Shown here: positions 49,901 to 60,346 of the stretch, piece after piece | How positions within the stretch are numbered: position 1 is the stretch's first letter | Layout of the letters: every line of letters starts with the position of its first letter | Assembly (NCBI GenBank): GCA_016946835.1 | Contig: JACVTC010000021.1 | Span: 475,001-539,000, forward strand | DNA from: Neocallimastix lanati (nom. inval.) | Taxonomy: Eukaryota > Neocallimastigomycota > Neocallimastigomycetes > Neocallimastigales > Neocallimastigaceae | Direction of reading: 5' to 3' | DNA: 64,000 nt | Position numbers and translations under genes: made by a program | Notes under the pieces: model-generated | Seen by the model: the letters and a program-made list of their open reading frames with translations, nothing else | Databases searched by the model: none | What the model was told of the DNA's origin: nothing

Positions 49901-51729
49901 AGTTTATTATATTTTTTGGAATTATCCTCTTTTCGAATAATATCATTAATATATTTTTCCTTATTACTATATTTCTTAAGAAAATGTTTCATTTCAGGAG
50001 ACTTTACAATTTTATATTTTTTGCAATATTTTTTAAGATTGAAATAAGTATCATTAATATCATTTAATTGAAAGTTTTTTTCTTTTTTTATGTAATCTTT
50101 TAATTCTTGTACATTATCTTCTTCAATTAATTCAATAATATTTGATCTCCATATATTTAAATGACTAATAACAAAGTCTTTTAATTCTTCAGAAATTTTG
50201 TTTTTTTTATGTAATGAAATAACAAATTTAACAATATTAAAGTTACGATGATTTAATTTTTCTAACTCAATATTATTATTTTCCATATATTCTTTTAATT
50301 CACCAACATCATTTTTTTTAATTATATCCATGATTCGATTTCTATTTGAATCAAAATTATCTTTAATAAAAGTTTTCATTGACGGTGATATACCATTTTT
50401 ATTATCTTGAATATATTTTATGATATCGAAATTGTCATCGTTTAATTCTTTTAAATTGAAATTATTGCTCCTAATAAAATTTTCAATTTTTTTTTTGTTA
50501 TCATCAGACTTAATCCATTCTACAATCTTATATCTAATACTGTTCAAATGACTTAAAACAAATTTTTCAATTTTACTGGATATTTTTTTACTTGAATGAC
50601 AATATTTAATGATATCAAAATTTTTATCATTTATATCTTTAATTTCAAAGTTATTAGGACTTGATTCAACATAGTTTTTAAGATTTTGAATTTTTTTATC
50701 ATCTTCAACATTTTCTTCAAGTATACTTATTACCTCCCTTCTTTTTTTATCAAAATTAATTAATATAAAATCCATTAATTCGTTTGATACATTTTTTAAA
50801 GAAAATTTACAATAGCTAATGATATCAAATTGACCCTTATTTAGCTCTTTAAATTCAAAGTCATTATTTTCTTGAATATAGTTTGAAAGGCCAGGTATAT
50901 CCTCTTTTATAATTAAATCGATTATTAATCGTCTTGGCTTATCATAATATTGGATTAAAATATTTATTTTTTTTTCGTCGATATATTTTATTGACTTTAA
51001 ATAGTCATTTACATTAAAATTTTTTAAATTTTCAAACTTTTTAAAATTGTTTTTTATATATTTTTCTAATGCATAGTTGCTTTTAATCTTATTTATTTCA
51101 ACTTTATCAAAATAATTTTCATCAAAAACTGTTTTAATTTTTTCAAAGCACTTATTAAAATTATTTTTATTATAAGTTTTAAAATATTTTACTATATTAA
51201 AATATTTATCGCTTAAATCCTTAGTTTCAATTTCATTTTTTATAAGATATTGTATTAATTCTTCAATACTATTTTTATTATTACTAAACATCAAGCTCAT
51301 TACTTTACTTCTTTCTTTAGTATAGTTTTTTGTAACGTAGTCCTTTATTTCTTGTTCTATTTTTATTCCATCAATATTTATATTTAAAATCAAATTCTCA
51401 AAATCTAAATAAGGAAGATATGAGAATTGTTTAAATTCATATATCTTATTGTTTTTACAATACGCTTTTAAAAGATTAAAATCATTTTTTTTTATTATTT
51501 CAATAATTGCTTGCCGACCTCTATCCAAATATTTAATAATTAAATTTTTTACTTTGGATGAAATTTTATCCTCATTACGAAGTTGATAGATATAATCAAG
51601 GATATTGAAATCTTCATTAATATAATTTTTGAATTCAATATTATTTTCCTTTATAAATTTACGAATTTCTTTTTCATCATTCCTTTTAATTAATGATTTT
51701 ATTTCTTCTATTTCAATCTTTTTTCTCAT
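46885..51729 (-). CDS. Tandem helical-repeat protein, about 22 degenerate units (1614 aa)
   Basis: Single exon. The whole chain is built from units of 60-75 residues with a loose pattern: IIELI..ND...LK.YI..NNIELK.LND, then FDIIKYC, then IS.EMK.FI..H....R. Each unit looks like three to four helices and is reminiscent of the N-terminal helical parts of ankyrin-clan proteins, but canonical ankyrin signatures (TPLH, GADIN) are absent. There is no signal peptide or membrane segment. The protein is very rich in Lys, Ile, Asn, Glu and Asp. Start chosen at MRKKIEIEEI, preceded by AAAA; the first repeat begins almost at once, so little is missing. The end EELFQKILLIPEY is matched by a remnant at 61588-61650, showing a gene family. 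Function unknown; a binding scaffold is a guess. Confidence 0.85.
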   Translation of the reverse strand: MRKKIEIEEIKSLIKRNDEKEIRKFIKENNIEFKNYINEDFNILDYIYQLRNEDKISSKVKNLIIKYLDRGRQAIIEIIKKNDFNLLKAYCKNNKIYEFKQFSYLPYLDFENLILNINIDGIKIEQEIKDYVTKNYTKERSKVMSLMFSNNKNSIEELIQYLIKNEIETKDLSDKYFNIVKYFKTYNKNNFNKCFEKIKTVFDENYFDKVEINKIKSNYALEKYIKNNFKKFENLKNFNVNDYLKSIKYIDEKKINILIQYYDKPRRLIIDLIIKEDIPGLSNYIQENNDFEFKELNKGQFDIISYCKFSLKNVSNELMDFILINFDKKRREVISILEENVEDDKKIQNLKNYVESSPNNFEIKDINDKNFDIIKYCHSSKKISSKIEKFVLSHLNSIRYKIVEWIKSDDNKKKIENFIRSNNFNLKELNDDNFDIIKYIQDNKNGISPSMKTFIKDNFDSNRNRIMDIIKKNDVGELKEYMENNNIELEKLNHRNFNIVKFVISLHKKNKISEELKDFVISHLNIWRSNIIELIEEDNVQELKDYIKKEKNFQLNDINDTYFNLKKYCKKYKIVKSPEMKHFLKKYSNKEKYINDIIRKEDNSKKYNKLKKYVDEFDYGFEFKESNKNIVINVLSLYDNQIIDDETKNYILLNYDIFIINIIKFMYENKQNELSDYISKNFDRFKDSIDIYYLILKYSNILESEKIPQKIKDYILKYLDRRKEKIKLLLKEGNRNKLKLYIINYRINISEIDDENLIEFYSNNKEIPEKMIFFLKCHYTYYRSLFVEAIINNQFEKLDLLITKNNIWPVNLNDQYFKVYDLLFFNPFNYVTHEMCYKIIMNYYKERSDLADLVKVLSNKKKIKKENKLILSDYANKRKLISKSPVLNDEYFDFINYLFSLPDVNNYKYIKCYFFSYYNKEINKFVDIIKNYQLVDIKKYINDSNIEFHKVNYKYIKIIKYLCNNLSDIKLEVKEYILNLIDKKIIGKLIKIIKKDNPDKMKQYLEKYEIEMEHYYDNIKKDCKDKDIKISKKMKKIFKIHYDENTYKIVQLINNNDVNELKIFLKKKNVELKQIKMDLIKYSKEPTNGISDEMKFFIVSHWDKNLYRVMELISCRSLYQLKQFMNFIDKDFEELNGENFNIIEDYLNKNGDIEKYIKEYIISHENKLRGKIVDIIKSKKSDKDIIFELKKITEKHKKAFIDINDNNFDIVEFCKSKKISQKIIDFIRSHFTLNRYRLIEIIENRSIRVDESLERLKDYVKNNNIYELKLIDEDYDDDFKIIEYCKKYSIPSKLRGYIINNYYKERGDFIKIIEKLENQKDEKNEEEIIDKFDNYIKQHNIEFEKFIFNDKDFNIIKDIIDKKSIKKPIKSHFRKEIIHHYNNERWKLIEKVDEVSNKNISIIEKESEIKEYIENNDIELKNHIDEYFDIIDSIDRKMNHELSEDFKTDLIYNHNSKNTNKIINLITNNNMEDLKKYLYESKFQINDINNQYFDFMLFIKNEFENIDDLPLDILVFMFKKYYLSKDVKKFKELENLLEWEFLDKIILKIKYDFEDELVLHLLINRKKLNFKILKEVINIKNNQFNFRYWRDLAQENNNIKIEELFQKILLIPEY

Positions 51730-51990
51730 TTTTGAACTTAGATATTAAAATAAATTTAAGTAAATAGTTATTAAATTATTTGAAAAAACTTTATAATCTT
51801 TTAATATATATATTTGTATTTTTTTTATTTATCTTTGTAATTGCATTTCGTTCATTGAATATAAATTCTTATTATTTTAATTATATTAATTCTTTATACA
51901 ATTATATACTTTATATAGATATTATATATTTATATTTTATTATAATTATTATAATTAATATTATAAAATATTTATTTTATTTTATTTTAA

Positions 51991-52043
<53 letters not shown>

Positions 52044-52148
52044 ATTATTATAATTATTTTATTGTTATTATTTTTTTATATATCATTCAATTTTTAAATC
52101 TTTATTTTTTATTATTTATTTTATTTTATTTTTTTTTTTATATTTTTT

Positions 52149-52234
52149 TGTTTTTTTTTTTTGTTTTTTGTTTTTTGTTTTTTGTTTTTCATTTTTCGTT
52201 TTTTGTTTTTCGTTTTTTGTTTTTCGTTTTTTGT
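52149..52234. repeat. (GTTTTTT)n / CGTTTTTT tandem tract
   Basis: Seven- to eight-base units of T runs punctuated by G or CG, one of the few places where CpG recurs in the spacer. Confidence 0.8.
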
Positions 52235-52499
52235 TTATCTTTTATTTACATTTACTTTTTTATCATAAAAAAATGAAACACACCTCTTTAAAAATTTTAA
52301 AATTAATTAAAAAAAGTCTTTATCCAATAAAAATTTTAAAAATTAATTAAAGAATAGTTATAGACGAATAAAAAAAAATTATTTTAATTAATTCATATTT
52401 ACCATGTCCAAAACTTTAATTTTAATTTAATCATTTATTTTGAATTCATTATTAAAATTAATTAATTTTGATTTATAACTTTAAACTTAATTCATTGTT

Positions 52500-52640
52500 A
52501 TAAATTGTAGTGTTTTTTAGCATCAAAACAATACACATAACTGATATAAAACGAAAGGTGTAGCAACATATTCATGTATTTAAATATATAATTATTAAAT
52601 AGACAAATTTATATCTTTTTGTCAATAATAATTTCTGAAA
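52500..52640 (+). repeat. X module, diverged copy
   Basis: TGATATAAAACGAAAGGTGTAGCAACATAT begins at 52542, matching module X of the repeat at 44386-44870 in the opposite orientation; the 3' part also shares TTTATATCTTTTT. Confidence 0.6.
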
Positions 52641-53039
52641 TATATTTGTATTCATATATTAATTTAATATTCATTTTTATATTATTAATTATGATATTAA
52701 ATGTATTTTATTACTTTTATATTACATAAGATTCTTATTATATATAACATGAATATTCATATGTATTTAAAGTTTATATTATATATGCATAATTCTTTTA
52801 TATATTATAATATAATGAGATAGTTATAATTACTTATTATATTTTAATTAAATATATATTATTTATTATTTTAATTATTATATTATATTCTTAAATTTTA
52901 TTACCTTAATATTTATTTATATGATTAAACTAATAATTTTTATATGTAAAATAATCCTAGTAATAGGGTAATTATTAAACGGAGATTGATTTGGTTATTT
53001 TCTAGGATATGAAAAATATTAATATAAATATAAAATATA

Positions 53040-53440
53040 ATTATACTTGTAAAAATTAATTGCACATAAAAGTTCCACATATCACACTAGTGATATAAAA
53101 CAAATAGATGTAGTAACATATTTGTATATTTAATAATAATTATTAAATATTAAATTTATATCTTTTTAATAATAATTATTTTATTTTATTTTATTTCAAT
53201 ATGTTTTATTATAATTATAATAATTATAATACTTTAATTCATATAAAATTGATATAGTTCTCTATATTAGAATATATAATTAATATATTACCTATTTCTT
53301 ATATAGATTAAATTATTTAAATTAGAAATAGAGAACTCTCTTGTAAAATTTATAGGAATTAGAATTATTATATTAATTGTAATATTTTGTTATGTATGAT
53401 ATATTTTAATATTTATAAATATATAATATTATAAATGTAT
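53040..53440 (+). repeat. X-Y repeat copy
   Basis: Carries ACATAAAAGTTCC, TGATATAAAACAAATAGATG at 53091, then module Y with AGTTCTCTATATTAG and AGAAATAGAGAACTCTC. This is the reverse complement of the layout at 44386-44870 with the second X missing. Confidence 0.7.
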
Positions 53441-53507
53441 CTGTAAAACTATATATAATATATATAATATATATAATATTATAATTGTTAGATTTTCAAG
53501 TCAGTAA

Positions 53508-53622
53508 TACGGAACTTCCAGATCTCTGAATCTTTATGAACATACCTCCAATCCTTGGTAGAGTTCTAATATCAACATCATTATTATCCATTAGATCAAT
53601 CGAAGGAGTAGATGAACCTGAC
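53508..53622 (-). other. Possible short coding relic
   Basis: A less AT-rich block opens on the minus strand with MSGSSTPSIDLMDNND and runs about 37 codons. Its style recalls the start of a copia Gag, but it is too short to assign and has no neighbouring pol. Confidence 0.3.
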
Positions 53623-53751
53623 ATCTTCACAAAATTCAGAATAATTAAATATTATATATATATATATAATAAGTTTGACAATATAGTCTTATTAACTAAT
53701 AAAAAAACGAGTTTAATATTTATAACAATTAAATATATAATTTAGTCACTA

Positions 53752-53783
<32 letters not shown>

Positions 53784-53940
53784 ACTATTTAATATTATTT
53801 ATTACTATTATTATTTATTATTATTACTATTTTAATTTTTTTTTCATTATTTTTATTAAGATACTAATTAATACTATTTATTACTATTTTATTATTATTA
53901 TTGTTTTTTTTTATATTATATAATAAAATAATAGCTAATA

Positions 53941-54110
53941 ATTAAAAGCTTATTCGTTTTTTATACTGGATCAAATTCCCAGTTATTTTTAATTACAAAT
54001 AAAATATTATAATTAATTAATTAACTTATCACTATTAACTAAATCTAAATAGTAATTAAAGACTTTTTCGTTTTTATCCTGGTCCAAATTCCCAGCTGCC
54101 TTTAATTATT
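53941..54110 (+). repeat. Paired B-box-like short repeats
   Basis: Two 55-base copies, 53941-53995 and 54056-54110, share TTCGTTTTTTAT.CTGG.TC and CAAATTCCCAG, each followed by TTTAATTA. An inverted relative (TTCTGGTTCGATTTCCCAG on minus) lies at 59186-59226. The core resembles a tRNA T-arm/B box, so SINE fragments are plausible. Confidence 0.55.
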
Positions 54111-54429
54111 AAGAATAAAATTAAATATTTTTTTTTTTTTGACGTATAATTATTAATTTTCAACTAATATTATAAATAAATTTAATAAATTAACGCACAA
54201 AAATAATTATATTAAAATATATCTCTTAATAAAACACTTATGAAAATAATACAACTGTATTACTGCACATCTCCATCAATTTTTGATTATGATGGTGAGG
54301 TTCCTTATTTAATTTATTTTTATGTAATGATTAATAAAATAATTTATTAATAATTAAGGTTTTTATTTTTATTTTTATATTAACTTTTTTGTTCTTTTAG
54401 TTTTAACTTTACATTCAAGTTTTATTGAC

Positions 54430-54560
54430 ATAAAATAGAATAAAGTAGAATAAAATATAATGAAACAGAATAAAATATAATAAAATATTATAAAATATAA
54501 TAAAATATAATAAAATACAATGAAATATAATAAAATAGAATAAAATAGAATAAAATGCAT
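54430..54560. repeat. Decameric TAAAATATAA tandem tract
   Basis: Ten-base units AATAAAATATA/AATAAAATAGA are repeated about a dozen times with small changes; the Phe/Tyr/Leu open frames across it are artefacts. Confidence 0.8.
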
Positions 54561-54680
54561 TAATAAAATTATGAATTAAATTTCTCTCTTTTAAAAAAAA
54601 AAGGAAAAAGCCAATAACCAAATTATATATAATATTTATAAATACAATATATTATATATAATATATAATTTTATTATTAA

Positions 54681-54790
54681 ATATTTAATTATTTATTATT
54701 TATTATTTATTATTTATTATTTATTATTTATTATTTATTATTTATTATTTATTATTTATTATTTATTATATATTATTTATTATTTATTAA
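54681..54790. repeat. (TTATTTA)n microsatellite
   Basis: About 15 heptamer units, same motif as at the left end of the window. Confidence 0.9.
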
Positions 54791-55097
54791 TAAATACTCT
54801 TTTTATTATTTATTATTTATTATTTTATATAATAATTTAAAATTAATTTTTAATTATTAAATATTATAAAAAAAATTATTAACTCTAAAACATCCAAAAA
54901 TAGTAGTATTATTAATAATAATAAATAATTATTATTGAATATTATTTTTATTAATCAATAGAAAATTAGTAAATAATATTTATTAACAAATATAATTATA
55001 AAATATTATTTTTTATGTCCAAATGATAAATTTTTTATTAATATAATTTTTAAAGTATCCAATTAAATTTTTAATAAATTTAATTTTTTAACTATAA

Positions 55098-55214
<117 letters not shown>

Positions 55215-55482
55215 TTATTTTATTTTTTTTTTTCAATTATCATCTACATAAAGGTCACCTTTTTTTCTTTTTATTTTTTTATTTTTTTATTATTTTTTAT
55301 TTTATTTTTAGTCTTATTATATAATTTTATTATATTAATATATAATAAAATATTTAAAAATATACCTTTAAAAAATATTTTTATACATATTTTTATTTAT
55401 TAAGAAAATAAAATTTAATAAAAAAAAGATAATAATAAAACAAAAAAAATAAAAAAGGGTAGTAGCAAATAAAAATAAAAAA

Positions 55483-57396
55483 ATGAAAATAAGAGAGAAA
55501 GATAAAATATTGGAAGAATATAATGAAAAAAAACTTACACCTGAAAGATTAAAGAGTCTAATAAATGATAATCACCATGTATCTTCTTCCTTAATAAAAT
55601 TATTAATTGAAGAGGATGAAGTGGAGTTATTAAAAATTATTTTTGATAATTCAAAGTTTTATGATGATGATTTCATTAAACATTTAATTTATCAATATAA
55701 ATATAAAACTTTAATTTCTACTAAGGAATTAAATCAAGAAATTTCAAAAGATAAATATAAAATTATAATAGATTATGAAAGTAATATTAATTTTTTTAAT
55801 AGTTTCCGTCATAGGAAGACTTTTGAAATTAAAAATATGAATAAAACTTTAATATGTTATTTAGTAGAACATGGAATAGATATAAATAAAGAAAATATGA
55901 GGGGTGAAACACCATTACTTTATGCATGTGAAAGTGGAAATAAAGACTTAGTAAAATACTTGGTAAAACATGGAACTGATATAAATAAAGAAAATCAAAA
56001 TGGTGAAACACCATTATTTGCTGCATGTAAAGGGAAAAATAAAAATTTAGTAAAATACTTGGTTGAACATGGAGCAGATATAAATAAAGAAAATTGGAGT
56101 GATGAAACACCATTATTTGATGCATGTAAAGGGAAAAATAAAAATTTAGTAGAATATTTGGTGGAACATGGAGCAGATATCAATAAAGAAAATCGAAATG
56201 GAGAATCAGTATTATTTATGGCATGTAAAAGTGGAAATAAAAACATGGTAGAGTACTTGTTAGAACATGAATTAAATATAAATAAAAAAAATCGAGACGG
56301 TAAAACACCATTATTTGATGCATGTATAAATGGAAATAAAGATTTAATAAAATACATGGTGGAACGTGGAGCAGATATAAATAAAAAAAATGATCATGGT
56401 GAAACAGTATTATTTATGGCATGTAAAAGTGGAAATAAAGATTTAGTAGAATGCTTGGTGGAACAGGGAGCAGATATAAATAAAGAATATTGTTATGGTG
56501 AAACAGTATTATTTATAGCATGTGAGAGAGGAAATAAAGATTTAGTAAAATACTTGGTGGAACATGGAGCAGATATAAATAAAAAAAATTGTTATGATGA
56601 AACAGTATTATTTGATGCATGTGAAAGAGGAAATAAAGATTTAGTAGAATGCTTGGTGGAACAGGGAGCAGATATAAATAAAGAATATTGTTATGGTGAA
56701 ACAGTATTATTTATAGCATGTGAGAGAGGAAATAAAGATTTAGTAAAATATTTGGTGGAACATGGAGCAGATATAAATAAAGAAAATAAGAATGGTGAAA
56801 CATCATTATTTCATGCATGTGAAAGAGTATATAACGATATAGCAGAATACTTGGTAGAACATGGAGCAGATATAAATAAAGAATATAAGAATGGTGAAAC
56901 AGTATTATTTATGGCATGTAGATATGGAAATAAAGATTTAGTAAAGTGCTTGGTGGAACATGGAGCAGATATAAATAAAGAAAATAAGAGGGGTGAAACA
57001 GTATTATTTTTTGCATGTGGATGTGGAAATAACGATTTAGTAAAGTGCTTGGTGGAACATGGAGCAGATATAAATAAAGAATATAGGAATAACGAATCTG
57101 TATTATTTATGGCATGTAGATATGGAAATAAAGATTTAGTAGAATGCTTGGTGGAACATGGAGCAGATATAAATAAAGAAAATAAGAATGGTGAAACACC
57201 ATTATTTCATGCATGTGAAAGAGTATATAACGATATAGCAGAATACTTGGTAGAACATGGAGCAGATATAAATAAAGAATATAAGAATGGTGAAACAGTA
57301 TTATTTATGGCATGTAGATATGGAAATAAAGATTTAGTAGAATGCTTGGTGGAACATGGAGCAGATATAAATAGATATAAGAAGTTGAAGACATAA
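55483..57396 (+). CDS. Ankyrin-repeat protein (637 aa)
   Basis: Single exon. A charged helical N-terminal region (1-115) precedes one half unit and 15 full 33-residue ankyrin repeats ending at the C-terminus in GADINRYKKLKT. The consensus is GETVLFMACRYGNKDLVKCL followed by VEHGADINKEN. Ankyrin stacks bind proteins; no catalytic domain, signal peptide or membrane segment is present, so the partner is unknown. Repeat units are also near-identical as DNA (99-bp periodicity), and blocks of two to three units recur, showing recent expansion by unequal exchange. Start chosen at the first ATG after an A-rich leader. This repeat style is typical of the large ankyrin families of gut fungi. The chain ends directly after the last repeat without a capping helix. 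Confidence 0.92.
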   Translation: MKIREKDKILEEYNEKKLTPERLKSLINDNHHVSSSLIKLLIEEDEVELLKIIFDNSKFYDDDFIKHLIYQYKYKTLISTKELNQEISKDKYKIIIDYESNINFFNSFRHRKTFEIKNMNKTLICYLVEHGIDINKENMRGETPLLYACESGNKDLVKYLVKHGTDINKENQNGETPLFAACKGKNKNLVKYLVEHGADINKENWSDETPLFDACKGKNKNLVEYLVEHGADINKENRNGESVLFMACKSGNKNMVEYLLEHELNINKKNRDGKTPLFDACINGNKDLIKYMVERGADINKKNDHGETVLFMACKSGNKDLVECLVEQGADINKEYCYGETVLFIACERGNKDLVKYLVEHGADINKKNCYDETVLFDACERGNKDLVECLVEQGADINKEYCYGETVLFIACERGNKDLVKYLVEHGADINKENKNGETSLFHACERVYNDIAEYLVEHGADINKEYKNGETVLFMACRYGNKDLVKCLVEHGADINKENKRGETVLFFACGCGNNDLVKCLVEHGADINKEYRNNESVLFMACRYGNKDLVECLVEHGADINKENKNGETPLFHACERVYNDIAEYLVEHGADINKEYKNGETVLFMACRYGNKDLVECLVEHGADINRYKKLKT

Positions 57397-58137
57397 AAAA
57401 AAATAACAAAAGATTATGCATTTCAAATTAAATAGATTTATTTATTATTTATTAATATTTATAGTAATAATAGTAAAAATACAAATTAAATATTTTTTAA
57501 ATGATATAAATATTTTATTATGAATAGATACATATTGTTTAATTAATATATTTTAAAATTATAAAAAAATATATATGTATTCATTTACATTTAAATAATA
57601 AATCAAATATAAAAAAATAAAAATAAAAATAAAAAATTAAGAAAGAGATTAAAATTTATTATTATTTCTTTTTTATTTATATATATATAGCTTTAATAAT
57701 AAGATAATGAAAAGAGAGAGAGAGAGATAATTAGAAATTTAAAAGGTCTTTTTTTTTTTTTTTTTTTTTAAATTTGTTGATTGATATTATTTTTATATAA
57801 TAATTTTAATTTTAATTATTTCTTTTATTTTTATTTTATATATATATATATATATATAGCTTTAATAATAATAATATATATATATAAGTTAAAGGAGTCA
57901 ATATAAAATATGATGGGTACACAACAAAATGTATTATTATTATTCAATTAAAATTTTATTTATTATTTATTAATTTATATGATTTAAAAAAGTATTTAAA
58001 AAAAACTCAAAATATTAAAGTTTTAAAATGTTTTTCCTTTTTATATTTTACATACAAATTATTACATATTAAAACATTATAAATATTTATAATACGTTAA
58101 TGTACGTACAAAAGTTTAAAATATTATGTTGAATTTT

Positions 58138-58188
<51 letters not shown>

Positions 58189-58248
58189 TAACTAGATGAT
58201 AAAGTACGCCTTGGTTCAAGTTCTCTTGTTGGGAGAAGTTTTATTTAA
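57397..58248. other. Spacer downstream of the ankyrin gene
   Basis: A/T sequence with TA and GA dinucleotide runs (57716-57726, 58140-58188). A B-box-like GGTTCAAGTTC occurs at 58213-58223 in a slightly less AT-rich patch (58190-58240). No gene seen. Confidence 0.6.
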
Positions 58249-58496
58249 GTAGTTATTTAATTATAAAATTTTATTTATTTATTATTTAAAAGTAATTAAA
58301 ATTTATTTAGGTAGTTATTTAATTATAAAATTTTATTTATTTATTATTTAAAAGTAATTAAAATTTATTTAGGTAGTTATTTAATTATAAAATTTTATTT
58401 ATTTATTATTTAAAAGTAATTAAAATTTATTTAAGTAGTTATTTAATTATAAAATTTTATTTATTTATTATTTAAAAGTAATTAAAATGTATTTAA
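58249..58496. repeat. 62-bp tandem repeat, four copies
   Basis: Units start at 58249, 58311, 58373 and 58435 with GTAGTTATTTAATTATAAAA and differ at only one or two bases each. Such homogeneity implies recent amplification. Confidence 0.95.
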
Positions 58497-58529
58497 AACA
58501 TGTTTTTATTCATTAATTTTATAATATAA

Positions 58530-58860
58530 AAGAATTAAATTCATATAAAATTGATATAGTTCTCTATATTAGAATATATAATTAATATATTACCTATTTC
58601 TTACATATATTAAATTATTTAAATTAGAAATAGAAAACTCTCTTGTAAAATTTATAGGAATTAGAATTATTATATTAATTGTACGAATATTATAATTTTA
58701 TTAATAAATTTTACTAAACAGCCATTATTTAAAAACCCACTGCTTATAATTTATTACACATAAAAGTCCCTAATATAAAACAAATATGTATAGCAACATA
58801 TTTATATATATTTGAATATTTATATATTTAGATATTAAATTTATATAATTTATATCTTAT
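58530..58860 (+). repeat. Y-X repeat copy
   Basis: Module Y (AGTTCTCTATATTAG, then AGAAATAGAAAACTCTC, AATTGTACGAAT) precedes module X (ACATAAAAGTCCC, then ATATAAAACAAATATGTATA). Together with 53040-53440 and 44386-44870 this defines the full X-Y-X order. Confidence 0.7.
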
Positions 58861-59185
58861 TAAAATAAATTATATTATTATATATTTTATATTATTATTT
58901 ATATTTTATATTATTATTTATATTTTATATTATTTATATTTTTTATATATAAAAATTATCAATAACTTAATAAACCAGCTACAACATAAAAAATATCACA
59001 TTAAAAATTGGTGCAAAGTGTGAGGTTGTAGTCAAAATAGGTTTATTAGTTCATAGTTATTAATTATAATTAATATTTATTATTTAGTTAGATTTCGGAG
59101 AAATTGCGTTTAGAGGTTAAAAACGCCATTTCTCATCATTTTAATTAAATTTAGCGTTAGAGTTATATTGTAGTCAAATATGATA

Positions 59186-59226
59186 TAGGAGACTGGGAAA
59201 TCGAACCAGAATAAAAACGATTTATT
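59186..59226 (-). repeat. B-box-like short repeat, third copy
   Basis: The minus strand reads CGTTTTTATTCTGGTTCGAT then TTCCCAG, matching the copies at 53941-53995 and 54056-54110. It is the best match of the three to a Pol III B box. Confidence 0.55.
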
Positions 59227-59417
59227 CTATCTTCATATACTACAATATTATAAATAAATTTCATATTTAGAAATTAATAAATAATTTTTTTTTATTTGTG
59301 AACAAAAAAATTAGGTATAAATAAAAATTTTATTAATTAGTAGTTAATAATAATATAATTTTTAGGGTTAGGAAATAATTTATCTTAGTAGATAGTTGTT
59401 AATTATTAACTTAGAAT

Positions 59418-59418
59418 T

Positions 59419-59475
<57 letters not shown>

Positions 59476-59575
59476 TAAAAAATAATAATAATAATAATAT
59501 AAAAAATAATAATAATAATAATATAAAAAATAATAATAATAATAATATAAAAAATAATAATAATAATAATATAAA
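59418..59575. repeat. (AAT)n followed by higher-order AATAATATAAAA repeat
   Basis: A run of AAT units is followed by five copies of a roughly 21-base block made of five AAT units plus ATAAAA. Poly-Asn and Leu-rich frames here are not genes. Confidence 0.9.
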
Positions 59576-59644
59576 ATATATATATATATTTAAATATATA
59601 TACATATATATAATAATAATAATATATATATTTAATATATTAAA

Positions 59645-59970
59645 TATACAAAGTGGGTAGAAGCAAAAACCACTTTGTATAATCACTTCTCAAGAGGTAA
59701 TTAATTTCTTAGTGGAAGTTTTCAGTAGACATGGTATACCCCCAAATTATTGTAACTGATAATAGAGTCCAATTTATGTCAGAATATACAAAAATACTTT
59801 TTAGATCTTTATGATGTGTATATATCTATTTTATTTTATTTTCAGTATACATCATCCTGAATCTAATGGTTTTTTGTAGAGAATAGAAATAGAGAAATTG
59901 GAAAACCGTTAAGGAACTTCTTGCTTTGGAAAAAAGATAAATTTTTGAAATTAAATTGAAGCACTTATCA
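59645..59970 (+). mobile_element. Ty3/gypsy integrase fossil, broken
   Basis: Plus-strand traces of the retroviral-type integrase core appear in order: a TKWVEA block, a VTDN.VQF block, then a YHPESNG-type block. Only part of the integrase remains. No LTR, gag or RT was found nearby. Broken with several breaks; the decay suggests an old insertion, truncated on both sides. Confidence 0.75.
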
Positions 59971-60189
59971 CGTATACCAAGATGTAATAATTTAGTGAGA
60001 ATATTATAGATAGGAATAGGAGTCGTACAGGGGTTAGAGAAGGTTTAAGATCCTAAAAAAAAAAAAATACCTTATATTTTCTTCTTTTAACAAATTTTTC
60101 TTTATAGAAATATAAAGATTAATACATTCTTCGTGATTACAAAAAAAAAAAAAAACCCGAATTGTTCAGGTCTAGTAAAATTATGTGAA
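59971..60189. other. Unassigned flank of the gypsy fossil
   Basis: Slightly complex sequence with poly-A interruptions; probably further degraded element sequence, but no motif could be named. Confidence 0.35.
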
Positions 60190-60299
60190 AAAAAGCCTAC
60201 TTGGAAACTCTATCAGTAATTATTTTTTTAGTTTATAATTTTAAGGCTAACATTGATTAGAGAGAATTGCCTCTATAATTACTAAATTGGAAAAAAACA

Positions 60300-60346
<47 letters not shown>

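Larger units (their letters stand above)
51730..53507. other. Spacer with simple repeats and X-Y-X copies
   Basis: Should contain the promoter of the minus-strand helical-repeat gene. It holds (TTA)n at about 51990-52041, a T-rich GTTTTTT/CGTTTTTT tandem tract at 52149-52234, and X-Y-X family copies listed separately. No exon recognised; a 105-codon Ile-rich frame at 51780-52097 is a microsatellite artefact. Confidence 0.55.
58861..59644. other. Spacer with B-box-like repeat and microsatellite
   Basis: Contains a somewhat less AT-rich stretch (59010-59240) with the inverted pair GCGTTTAGAGG / AAAAACGC and a minus-strand TTCTGGTTCGATTTCCCAG. The phrase TTGTAGTCAAA occurs twice (near 59029 and 59170). 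Also holds the compound repeat at 59418-59575. No gene recognised. Confidence 0.5.

Noticed and set aside
52168-52350. 60-codon Phe/Val-rich frame
   Set aside because: Encoded by a GTTTTTT tandem tract; low complexity only.
55829-56357. Minus-strand frames across the ankyrin gene
   Set aside because: They mirror the 99-bp ankyrin periodicity and have no independent support.
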